A DNA stretch of 64,000 bases, taken from assembly GCA_932521025.1 (NCBI GenBank), contig OW051472.1, positions 1,984,001 to 2,048,000 on the forward strand. The letters run 5' to 3'. Shown here one piece after another: positions 55,001-64,000 of this stretch. Origin of the DNA: Oscheius onirici. Taxonomy: Eukaryota > Nematoda > Chromadorea > Rhabditida > Rhabditidae. Below the pieces are notes generated by a model that did not search any database, was not told where the DNA came from, and saw only the letters and a list, made by a program, of their open reading frames with translations. How positions within the stretch are numbered: position 1 is the first letter of the stretch; each line of letters opens with the position of its first letter. Position numbers and translations under genes: made by a program.

Positions 55001-58000
55001 TGTCGTGGGTCCCGCCAAGCAGTTGCCTGATTTCCCCTGCGGGCATGTTCGCACACAACGGGACTGTCCCTTTAAGAGTCGCCGCTGTTACGACCCAGAC
55101 GACCCGTGTTCGATTCCTCTCCTCGCCAAATATTTTTGTTAAATTGTTTTGAGTAGGAAAAAGAGTCAGGGTAACGGCTAGGGGTTTGGGAAGGACCGTT
55201 TGATCTGTATAAGTTCAGAGAGAGATCGGATAGCCGGAAAATAGGAAAATTCGTATCGGTTCTTTAGGAGGGGATGAGAATCCTGGGAAAGAATGAAAAA
55301 CGTCCGATTGATTAGCGAAGGAAGAAGACGTGACAAAGACGGGAGCAGAAGGGATCAGAAGAGATCGGTTGGTCCTGTTTTGTCCAGTTAGTGGAACAAA
55401 GAACCCTCCGAAATTGGAGTGTTCTTGTAAACTTTGACAAACTCTAAACCTTTCTCAAAAGCTGCCGAAATCCAACGGCGAATGCCTCAAGGATTTTGTT
55501 TTTTTCCCTTTCTTTGTCGAGCATGGAACGGAATTACCAGATTCAGAAAAGTCTTTCTGGTAATATACATTTTGTAAAACAAACAAGTAGTTTAGTTTCC
55601 ATGTTTCTCTTTCGTGCAAGGGAGCAGTTGACTAGAAAACAGTATATTTAGATCTCGAATAGTTTCAAAATTCAACATTTTCAATGCAAAACCATGCGTT
55701 CTTCGAAGCAAAACTAAAAAACTTTAGCTTTTTTCGTCTCTTATCAGGTTTCACTTTTAGCATAACATAACTGTTGACAGGTACATAACAGTTTGCAGAA
55801 TTTTGAAGCGCGATTGCTACAAAAATAACTAATATTGAACAGAACGTCTCAGTTTCACGAATCAAAACTCACCAACTTTAGAAGTTTTTTTTTGTTCGGG
55901 TTTCGCCTTTAGTACAAGAAAATAGAGCACGGGAAGACATGATATTTAGCGAATGTGTTCTGGTAAAATCAATTTTCGAAAATCATGCCTTGTACCTCAG
56001 TTTCCATGTTTCAGCTTTTGGATAAGATAGCAGTTGTCTAGAAACCACAGTCTCAACCTCACTTTGGTTCCAAAAATCACTAATTTTGAACTAAAAATAG
56101 ACTTGATAGGCTGACTTTACCGAGATTTTGGGACCCGACCCTAAGTAATGTTCAACCGGGATGGTTACCGGTGAATGGAGTGGGTTTCCAAGCAGTTATC
56201 CAAAATAACAAATTTCGATTCAAAAACTAAAATAATCGTATTTTCCAGGGTCGACAATGCATCCGTCCAGAAATCAGTCGAACCGGAATGACGCAAGAAG
56301 GAAAGTCCGGTGCCAGTAAGGGTCAATTCTTCACCAAGCATTTGGCCAAAATCATTGTGAACAAAATTCCCGTCAAGTTCACTCAAATGAACCTGGACAA
56401 CCTCCTCCAGTCCAACTATGACCCCTATTTCGAAGAAGAAGTCTTCAAAAGGAGCCCTTTTCTGGAAATTGATGCTGTCCGGTCGTTTTCGACGAATCCA
56501 GCGAATAAGGACAAGTCTATCAGGTAAAAAAAATAAGAGAAAGAGAAAATGTGGATTTTTAGGATCGAGTACACGGGAAACATCGACTATATAGAGAAAG
56601 CCGATAAGCTGATGATTATGCACGATTTCAAGGTGGGTAGAAGCATTTTTTGAAGCGGGTTTTGAGAGATTTTGAATTGTTTGCCAGAAGAAAGTATCGG
56701 TGCTGAGAACAGAGAGAGTCTAAATATGCTTTTAGAAACATTTTTTGTAGTCCTGATGCAGAATTTTTTGTTTCAAAAATATATTAGGTCTTTCGTCGTT
56801 AGGAGACGGGTGTTTCTAGCGATCCCTTGAAGCATTCGCCGTTGGATTTCGGCACCTATGGGAAAGATTTAGAGTTTATCAAAGTTTACAAGAACATTTT
56901 CGCCAAACTCTGCTTTGCTATCCTGGAGTTCGCGAAGGGATCGAAAAAACTAGTTGAAAAATAGGGAAAAATGCTTTCTGGATCGAAGTTTCGAACATGA
57001 AGTGCAGTGACCTTTAGAGTTTAGACAATTTTGCTTCAGAAGAATGTCAAATAGTTTTCAATTCTCGTTGCTCTCGTTACGCGATACCAACCTTTTCAGT
57101 GTTCACACCAACGTACAAAGGAAAAAAGTTTTGTAGCAGCCAGTATTCAAAATGATACGAGGGAAATCATCTTTTTGAGAAACTTATTGGCTAATAAAAG
57201 AGAAAAAAGTCGAAGATGTTCTTGTTCCAAGCATTTTTTGTATGCCTGGAACCTTTTTGGAAATTTTTTCCTGTAGAATAGTAACTTTCTGTTTCATATA
57301 ATTTTAAAATTGCTACAAATCTGGTTGCTCTCATTTCAAGATGTCAGTTATTTATGTATGCACACTTTCGTAAAAAATGAAGAAAACAGGTGGTAGGAGA
57401 TCGCAACCACCGTTTTTTGTTGTTGAAAAAGAACAAAAGAAGTCATTACTTACAGCATTTGAATCCGGTATAACATCAGTTTCTGAAACAAAGAAATATA
57501 TTTCTTTGACAACAGTTTTCCTAATCTCTTGCAGTCACAACGGGGTTACTCAGAATTTTACATTTTCGAGAACATTGTAGCGGAATATACTAGCCGGAAT
57601 AAGTCTAAGTATTGAAACAAAAGATTCCTACAAAACTTTTTTCAACCCAGGAGCGATTCGTTTAGTAAATTCTGTGGCAGATATTTCATAGTCACGTCCG
57701 AAGGTCATAGTGCTAGCTACCGATTTGTGTCCTTTATAAAGTAAAGTTGAAACAGTTTCGAAAGTATCCGAGGTCGTAGAAAGACTTTTATCACTCCGTC
57801 TGCTCAAAATGTAGTTGAATCGGCTTTCTTTATAGACTATTTTTCTAATCAAATTGGTGGGAATTTAGCTGCGTATTTTTTTCTACACAAGTTCTCCTGG
57901 ATAGCTGCTTACCATGTTACAGCATTTGAACGTTGCGAATGCGGATGCGGATGCAAGCTAGAAAAAAGGTGCGAATGCGGATTTTAAATAAAAGTGAGTT

Positions 58001-58549
58001 GCCAACCTTGTTTCGTAAAAAGTAGGTACAAGTGAAAGCGTACCGAACGAGTACCTAATTACTGGTAATTCAAGATTCCAAAAAGGACTCTCTCCCTATT
58101 GTTTTGTAAAAACAGTAGCTTGAAAAAGTCCGAACATTGAACCCAAAAAAAAGATTAATACAAGATGGGTTTGACAATAAAAGCCACAAGTAGTTCCAAC
58201 CGTTGTCTATATGCGCTATAGCGTAGAGTTAAAACTAAAACTTTTGAACAATAAACAAGATGTAAAACCTGGTAAATATACACAAGTGCGCGTCCCTTAC
58301 TGTAAATTTTAGAATCTCGAGAAACGTAAAAAGCATTGCTTAGCTCAATTGAACTCATAATAGGTATGCCCAAATGCTGAGGCCAAACTGATTTTTACAA
58401 AAAGTTTTCAGGCCGGTGTTCCACGAACCGCCTACAAGGGAGTCGTCAGCTGCTATGTCAACGGCATTCGTGTCTATTTGGCGCCAAATCGGACCATTAT
58501 CAAGGACTATAATCCTTCTTGGGAGGTTCCAGCTCGCTTTGGGGAATAG
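49087..58549 (+). CDS. MGAT1: Alpha-1,3-mannosyl-glycoprotein 2-beta-GlcNAc transferase (GnT-I)
   Basis: Golgi enzyme that adds the first GlcNAc to Man5GlcNAc2, opening complex N-glycan synthesis. Exons are 49087-49188, 49786-49914, 50249-50476, 51365-51509, 52710-52819, 52910-53068, 56249-56523, 56563-56632 and 58412-58549; all phases match, giving 451 residues (human 445). Residues 7-25 form a type II membrane anchor ([18 protein letters not shown]). Exon 2 is a coiled-coil stem ([20 protein letters not shown]). The catalytic domain begins [11 protein letters not shown] and continues [21 protein letters not shown], the metal-binding EDD split by a phase-1 intron ([17 protein letters not shown]), [40 protein letters not shown] and KGQFF, and ends YNPSWEV as in animal enzymes. 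C. elegans has three such genes (gly-12, -13, -14). Introns are large and transposon-rich. Confidence 0.95.
50804..51172 (-). CDS. Possible nested antisense ORF with C-terminal membrane span
   Basis: A 122-codon minus-strand frame inside a GnT-I intron. It contains [20 protein letters not shown] and ends with a hydrophobic span ([20 protein letters not shown]) just before the stop, like a tail-anchored protein. There are no splice partners or recognised domain; it could be chance. Confidence 0.2.
   Translation of the reverse strand: MSFKLTWTVVYIYRKKYLKQNCCESCHCALDSLLLHTIMKLEKHMLQQGNQDIVDVFRDFSTFYCPSQRRIICTRQSFSFELRSETKKLFEEAESVTTIFFFNGFATILMILLSALVTWKFF
52479..52602. mobile_element. Short palindromic MITE
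   Basis: The left end GCTTCGAGAACCACAAAC is inverted at the right (GTTTGTGGTTCTCGAAGC). Inner TTCAGGGTAA is mirrored by TTACCCTGAA. About 124 bp, inside a GnT-I intron. Confidence 0.75.
53785..53945 (+). mobile_element. SINE-like 3' fragment nested in the pogo-like element
   Basis: It begins TCCTCTCCTCGCCAATTATTTTTGCTAAATTG and continues GAGTAGGAAATAGAGTCAGG, GGGATCAGAAGGGACCGGTT. It matches the 3' half of the copy at 46497-46715. Confidence 0.65.
54240..54345. repeat. GGTCCGGACACTCGCTTTAA repeat, copy 1
   Basis: The 3' end GGTCCGGACACTCGCTTTAA and upstream GTCAAGTCAT-like sequence recur at 62985-63115. Confidence 0.6.
54560..55390 (+). mobile_element. SINE interrupted by repeat I and a TTAA MITE
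   Basis: The SINE 5' part (GCGCAATGGTCTGTGGCTGA) is at 54580. It is followed by repeat I (54612-54835), MITE C in reverse (54838-55071), and then the SINE 3' part from GAGTCGCC at 55076 (GACCCGTGTTCGATTCCTCT, GATCAGAAGAGATCGGTTGG). The MITE abuts the TTAA that normally precedes GAGTCGCC in intact copies. Confidence 0.65.
54838..55075 (-). mobile_element. TTAA-flanked MITE, family C, 5'-truncated
   Basis: On the minus strand it reads TTAA, AGGGACAGTCCCGTTGTGTG, GGGGAAATCAGGCAACT, GGGACCCACG, and resembles the full element at 39210-39672. The distal inverted repeat is lost at the junction with repeat I. Confidence 0.7.
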
Positions 58550-59777
58550 TCTTTTTTTCTCTTTTTTTCCCTACCATAACCAAAACTCAAACTCTTTCCG
58601 ACTATTTCTGGTTCATAACAAGGTCATATAGCTTTGTCATGTTCTGACAAACTGTAGTTTTTGTCGAAAACGTCAACTTTTCAAAACATGGAAAAGCTGT
58701 TTGACCTCGTTTTTGGGCCTAAAAATGAGTCGGAAAGTGACACTTTTTAGATTACGATACCTCTTTTCCTGGGTCCTTTCCTTGCCTTCAAAAGCATCCC
58801 CTTCTCAAAATTTCATTTTGCCCCCAAAATACGGTAACTTTCAGTTCATATTCATTGGAAAACATATCTTTCTCTTCCTTTTTCGGTCAACCTCAGACAA
58901 ATTTTTTGGGTCCTCAAACTTGCTGGTTATTCATTGTTGCAATTGTTACAATCTAGTCATGTGGTGAATGTGTAGATAAAGACTTTTTTGTTGAATTTTT
59001 AGATTCAAGCATCTAGTGACTCAATATGGCATCAAGAGTCTCCTAGAGAGACTGAAACAAATGGGAAATCATCTGAGCGATAAATCTAGTTACGTCGCAA
59101 TTAATTTTTAGCATCCAGTCTGGTTGCAGCTGCCTTTACAGTAGAAAGCGGTTTCATTCTGATAAAGTACACTTGAGCTATTTTCAAAACCATCTTCCAG
59201 TTTCACCAGGTACTGAAACACAATAAATACTGAAATTGTTTTTGCTACTCGCTAGGTGAAAAAGTCCAAGAGAAGTCAGGGCGATTCTAACAATGAGAAA
59301 CTAGTCAAAATGAGTAAAGAGTGAAGGAACACGGTAATGTAAGACTAACTAATGCAACAGTGACAGTAACTGAAGAGACTTATAGCAGAAAAAAAGGTAC
59401 TTCTATGATACACAGACACAATTTCCCAAGTGTCCATAAACTCAATTAGAGAAGTTTGTTTAAAATTGTTAATTGAGCAACGGAGTTGTTAATTTATGTA
59501 GAATTAAGTTGACTTGAACTTTGCTTGCTTGGACGATACTTTCTGAAATGGGCAGGTTAGAAAAACATGGAAGTAACGGTATCACGGTCTAAACAAATAA
59601 GGATCAGAACGGTGGCGACATGGTTGTTTAATATCTCTCGAGAGATACAGTACTGATAAGATAGTTAGTTAGTTGGAGACGGTTAATTATTTGAAAAGCT
59701 GTATCTAAATTTTATAACAGTTTGCCTAATTATTTCAATTAGAAAATTGTGTCTGGGTATCATAGAAGTACCAAAAA
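58550..59777. other. Intergenic, nothing recognised
   Basis: 3' flank of GnT-I. No repeat or gene supported. It is mostly AT-rich with scattered short frames. Confidence 0.4.
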
Positions 59778-61660
59778 AAGGAGCCGACAGGGGGAACACA
59801 GACACGGGGAACACATACAGATGGACAGAGGGAACGAGGTGCACAGGGCAAGATAGTGACCAGCTAAATTAGAAACACTGAAAAGAGACCAAAACTGCGA
59901 AAACATAACACAAGGAAGGCTTACAGGGCTTTTACACCTGCAGCCTATGAAATACCGAATCACGATTGTTGGGCAAGAGAGGCCTTCTTTTGACTTGACA
60001 GTCCGTTTGCTCTTATCGTCTTTTTTCCTATGATTTTCTCATCAGCGATCCGAATATGTCTGCTGTCCTGAAATAGTAAGGTAAGTAGGGTAAGTACGAC
60101 TTTCGAAAAAAAAAGAATTTCATGTTCTAAAAAAGGCACTTTCTGTCTTCTCTATTAGCCCCGAAAGTTTTCAAGAATTGTTCCAAACCTGACTGGCGCC
60201 AAACAGGAAGTGCCAACAGAACCGGGCTGACCGAGAACGGACAAACCATCTTGCTGATGGCTGTAAGGAAGTGGCGGATTCACGAAGTAGCCGTCCATGA
60301 CAAAAGACTTGAAAAAAAAGGGAGGCGCACGTACTCGCAACGACTTTTTCTCAGCGTCTACTATGTAAAATGGAAAATAAAACACCAACCTGAGAGAGAT
60401 GCAGAAGACGGCCACGGTAGAAGCTACTGACACTGGAAGGATGGCTATTCGAAATACTGACGCGGATAGGCAAGGTTCTGTGGTTCGACCAGGCGAGTTC
60501 AAAGTCCATAAGTCCATCGAATTGAAGAGTTCGTCAGACCCATGAAGAAGGCCATTCCTGTCTCGTCTTTGACTTATTTGGCAGAGTCACTTTTTCTCAT
60601 CTTTCCAGTTCTGGCGAAGGGTTGTGGTAGCCAGAGAGTCTGCAAGGGCTGACTGACTTGGTGACTGCAGTTTTCTTTCCAGTCGTACGAACCCGAGCAG
60701 TTTGCCTTTGGTGAATTGAATCTCTCCACTTCTGAAAAATGTGAATATCTGTGTGAAGAGGAAAAATACTTACTTTAAAGTATTGAAGGCGACACCACAA
60801 TACAGACATGGGATGGCTGGCAAACTGGACTTTTCGTGGCTCAGTACAGCAGAAGTTGAGGTACTCTCCATTCCTGAAAGATGGACAACAACAAGAGAAA
60901 TCGTTCTTTCTATATTCAACTCAGTAGCTCTACTGTTCTCGTCTATCACCGTTTTAGCGCTAGAATCCAGCTCTTTCAGTCTTTCCTAGCTCAAGAGGGT
61001 CTCCAGGAGCTGTACCAAACACCACTGTGGACTCGTGGAGGTGCCCTAGAGAGCCATGTGGGTAGACTGCGCATGACAACTACCCTCTTTCGAAGGATGT
61101 CAGAACGTGGCGGATTCACGAACTGACGGTCACATATGCCGAGCTTTCTTCCATTTTCAAAAGGTTCGCAAAAGACCGCGTAGCATGATGTGAGCATTTA
61201 CAGACTCTTGCGAGTGAAAAATTGGGAAAAACACTGACCTTGGCAGAAAATAGGGGGAGACGAGGAGTTTCTGGCAACGTTCTTCTGCTAACTGAAGTCC
61301 ATTAGAAGCGAAAAGTTTTTTAACTTTAGGAAAGGAGACATGAAAGGAAACATGTCCGGATCGCTGATGAGAAGATCTCGAAGAAGGGGCAAGAAGAACA
61401 TGTGAATTATAGAGGCGAAAAGAGACCAATTCTCCCACGGCAAAGAGTCATATTGATATCGGTATTTCGTAGGTTTCAGGCGTAAAAGCCCTGTATGCCT
61501 TCCTTGTGTTCTGTTTTCGTAGTTCTGTCATCTTTCCAGTGTTTATAATTGAGTTGGTCTCTAACTTGCCCTGTACCCTTTCCCTCTGTCTGTGTTCCCC
61601 ATATCTCTGTTTGTTCCTAGATTTCTACCATATTCTTTCAGTCTCTCTCTGTCCCTCTGT
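59778..61660. repeat. Large inverted repeat with about 290-bp arms
   Basis: The left arm (about 59778-60065) and right arm (about 61370-61660) are inverted copies: ACACAAGGAAGGCTTACAGG against CCTGTATGCCTTCCTTGTGT, GGGCTTTTAC against GTAAAAGCCC, and TCTCATCAGCGATCCG in both. About 1.3 kb lies between. Inside, TTCGTGAATCCGCCAC occurs twice in direct orientation on the minus strand (near 60277 and 61110). Confidence 0.75.
60155..60872 (-). CDS. Possible small genes inside the inverted repeat
   Basis: Several minus-strand segments have exon-like edges. 60870-60780 starts with ATG (ESTSTSAVLSHEKS ... CLYCGVAFNTL) and can splice at GTAAGT to a segment ending near 60565. 60517-60155 contains a hydrophobic segment (FRIAILPVSVASTVAVFCI) and FVNPPLPYSHQQ before a stop. 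Frames compete, and the two paralogous FVNPP segments (60290 and 61115) suggest duplicated gene fragments. No family recognised. Confidence 0.25.
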
Positions 61661-63240
61661 TTATGTACATCGTCAGCCACCGCTAGACAATAACGAGAAG
61701 CTTGGATCGTGCCCCTGTCCGTGCTCCTGTTCTGCTCTATCCCTGTTCTCCAGTTGTGATATCACCCCGTTGGAGCTAAAGTAATAGTAGAAACCCCCTT
61801 AAACGCTTTCCCGTATTCCTAACCCGCACTTGATTCTCTACTGTCTGGAAACTATCCCCAGTCGAAAATAATCCAAGTCCACACACTTGCTAATTGACTT
61901 GTCTAAACTTGTTACACTAACTCTTTTCCCCTTAATTGTGCGCACAAATTGTTCCATTTTGATTGTCAATTAAACCTTCCGACAGACACACTAACACACA
62001 CAGACCTGGGAGCAATTTAAAGTGGATTTTTCAGTTCGCTCTGTTGCTTGTACTTGCCTACTTTTGTAGTGGGAACTTTGACAAGACATCAGTCTAAATG
62101 CTTCCATGGTATTTGCCAAATGCAGAAAATTACAAATACTATTTGGTATTTTTCAAAATCTGTCTCGATGCCACACTACTTTTGGAAATTCGCTTCAAAT
62201 CTTTCAGTGAAACAAAAATTGTTTTATGACCATGAGATGACTCAAGTGAAAGCGGGTACCTTCTTCCCTATTTATCAACTTTTTGATACATTTTTGCTTC
62301 AGGAAAAAACTTCATATTCTCTAAGACAAGGTCTGAAAACTAGCGGTTACTCTGGTTTGCTGAATAGAACGAGGTCATTACCGTAACCCGTTTTCTTACA
62401 AAGGAGACCAGTGTAAAACGTAACTGTTTGATACTCAGCTACGATTTTTCGTTTATTTACATGTATTACCGGGCTCGTCACGAGAAAATGAGGTTACTGT
62501 AATGCCCTCTTTTCATTGAACAGGCAGAATTAGGACCACTTTGAAAAGAATGTTATATACAACAGTTCGCTCGTTCTTTTGTTACCTTGAGCTAAAGCAG
62601 AGAGCTAAAGCATAAAATATACTGAAAATATACACATTTTATTTTAAAAAAGTGCCGTGTCCGAATCTGGTAGTTCTTTACTATCTCCCCCTCTCCTCCG
62701 GAGCACTTTCGACAGATCCAGCTTGTTAATTCCTCTTTTTTTTCCAATTCGTCTGAATTAGCGGGAGATTTTCGCCAGATTGACATTTTCTGAGGACAAG
62801 TTATAATTCGTTTTGACAAATCAAACAGTGAGTTAGGCAGAAGAATATTTATTCAAACTTGAGACCACTGGGGACATGTTGCTCCTTGTTTTCGTAAAAA
62901 GCGTTACAACCGCTTTAAATTTAGTTGTGAAGAAGCATTTTTTGCCTCAAAATTTAGCGGATAATAGCAGAAGGGACCACGGCAGAAATTGAAGTTCACA
63001 CCCCTACAAACCCTTCGAATACAAGTCCAAAACCAGTCAAGACATGCCTTGACTTGTTAGGTCAAGTCATTTTCAGATGGTTATCTCCGGAAAAAAGGTC
63101 CGGACACTCGCTTTAATATTTTAGATGACCTTCAAGAAAGAAGCGAAAAGACGTCTGCATAACACGAGTCTATAAGTTGCATTTCGTGCCTGTTCTCATT
63201 CCCCAAAACCGTCCCTCTTCCCCCAACAAAAACAGAAAGC
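61661..63240. other. Intergenic with one dispersed repeat
   Basis: CTCTGTCCCTCTGT-like tracts occur near 61640, and a GGTCCGGACACTCGCTTTAA repeat copy is at about 62985-63115, matching 54240-54345. A 112-codon plus-strand frame at 62048 is unsupported. Confidence 0.4.
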
Positions 63241-63246
63241 TTTATT
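63241..63246 (-). other. Poly(A) signal of the membrane protein gene
   Basis: AATAAA on the minus strand 7 nt after the stop codon at 63253-63255. Confidence 0.55.
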
Positions 63247-63252
63247 CAAAGC

Positions 63253-64000
63253 TTACTTTCCGTCGATCAGCTTCGGGCTGTTGCCCTTCTCGGCCGTCTC
63301 GAGCGGCATCTTCACTCCGCCAACCTCTGTCTTCGGCTCCGGTGCCAAGACTTGGTTCATCTTCTCGGCCGGCTCGAGCGGGTTCTTCTGTTCCGTCTCC
63401 TCCTTCAGCGTTTCGACTTCGTTCTTCTTCTCCACGTCGCTCTTCGTCTTCTCATGTGGCTTGCCATCTCCAAGCTTAGTCGACGAGACGCTAGGCTGCT
63501 GGGACTTTTCAGCAGTGGCTGTTACGAGATTAGACGGTGATGTCTTGTCGGACTTCTTTTCTGGCGCCTTCTTCGTATCTTTCTTCTTCTTTTGGTTCTT
63601 ATTGCGTCGTCTGATGACGACCACGACGACCGTGACGATGACAGCGATGCAGATCAACAGAATTACGCCGACCACGAGTCCGATCACCCTGTAAATTAGT
63701 TTGCAACAGAGAACCAGAGAGGCAGAGGGACAGAACAACTAGTAAAACTTACATTCCAGTACTACTGTTCTCTCCTTCCGTTTCTTGTCCACTTTGAGGG
63801 GCGACTTTCCTGGCTTCTGACTCTTGATCAGTTGTGACTTCTGCCGTATTCGTTTCTGACGTTGAATCAGTCGTGGCCGTCGCGGTCCTTTTTATGGACG
63901 TCGTCGTTATCGAACAGGCTCTCTGTCCCTTCATGTCATCGTGGATCGATGAACACTTGAAGACATTCTCCCACTTGTCACTCTCCTTCCAGCATTCCTT
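63253..64000 (-). CDS. Single-pass membrane protein, 3' part; continues past the window edge
   Basis: Exons are 64000-63753 (open at the edge) and 63688-63253, joined in phase 2. The visible N-terminal part has two Cys-containing segments (KECWKESDKWENVFKCSS, QRACS), then a Ser/Thr/Glu-rich stalk likely to be O-glycosylated (TATATTDSTSETNTAEVTTD). A single membrane span follows at the start of the last exon (GLVVGVILLICIAVIVTVVV), then RRRNKNQKKKK as a stop-transfer, and a cytoplasmic tail of about 110 residues rich in Lys/Glu/Pro (EKKNEVETLKEETEQKNP). The topology is type I if a signal peptide lies upstream. I do not recognise the family. Confidence 0.7.

Noticed and set aside
57930-57985. 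Short GCGAATGCGGAT repeats as a possible CRISPR-like or regulatory array
   Set aside because: Only a few 6-12 bp units; a small minisatellite in a eukaryotic intron.

Overview
The window looks like a gene-poor, repeat-rich stretch of a nematode chromosome, most likely a rhabditid related to but distinct from Caenorhabditis. The reasons are split genes with many 37-60 nt introns bounded by GTAAGT/GTGAGT donors and TTTCAG/TTTTAG acceptors, a local family of F-box genes with F-box-associated domains of the kind expanded in nematodes, and a GnT-I gene whose exons read like nematode gly genes. There is no bacterial-type gene organisation. All gene models were spliced by eye; for the better ones every exon junction was checked for phase.

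Layout. 0.4-3.8 kb: a mitochondrial fission process protein (MTFP1/MTP18, minus) and an SLC22-like transporter (plus) share a divergent promoter region of about 550 bp. 4.3-30.4 kb: an F-box cluster, all minus strand. It holds a decayed copy (4.3-7.4 kb), a copy with a retrotransposon in its last intron and a spare terminal exon (15.4-20.7 kb), and an intact-looking copy with an extra acidic exon (26.1-30.4 kb). An unrecognised three-exon gene (9.9-11.4 kb) lies between them, with many locally duplicated repeats. 31.4-37.0 kb: two unrecognised multi-exon genes. 38-43 kb: nested MITEs and SINE-like elements, and a two-exon gene for a secreted peptide with eight cysteines. 44.2-45.8 kb: a divergent PP1-type phosphatase. 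46.5-47.4 kb: a partial second copy of the cysteine-rich gene. 49.1-58.5 kb: an N-acetylglucosaminyltransferase I gene in nine exons, with one intron full of transposons. 59.8-61.7 kb: a large inverted repeat. 63.3 kb to the edge: the 3' part of a gene for a single-pass membrane protein.

How it fits together. The F-box proteins are expected SCF substrate adaptors. Each carries one or two copies of the same two-exon C-terminal module with conserved intron positions, so the family appears to grow both by gene duplication and by duplication of internal modules. Phosphatase, glycosyltransferase, transporter and mitochondrial genes are unrelated single-copy neighbours. Much of the remaining DNA is repeats: a tRNA-related SINE family, TTAA-flanked MITEs, a pogo/Tigger-like element, an RTE-like LINE, GC-rich inverted-repeat elements, foldbacks, and GACAGAGGGA satellite tracts that recur inside introns.

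The most novel items are the eight-cysteine peptide and its recent duplicate, and the modular F-box family with duplicated modules, a spare last exon and a broken splice acceptor.
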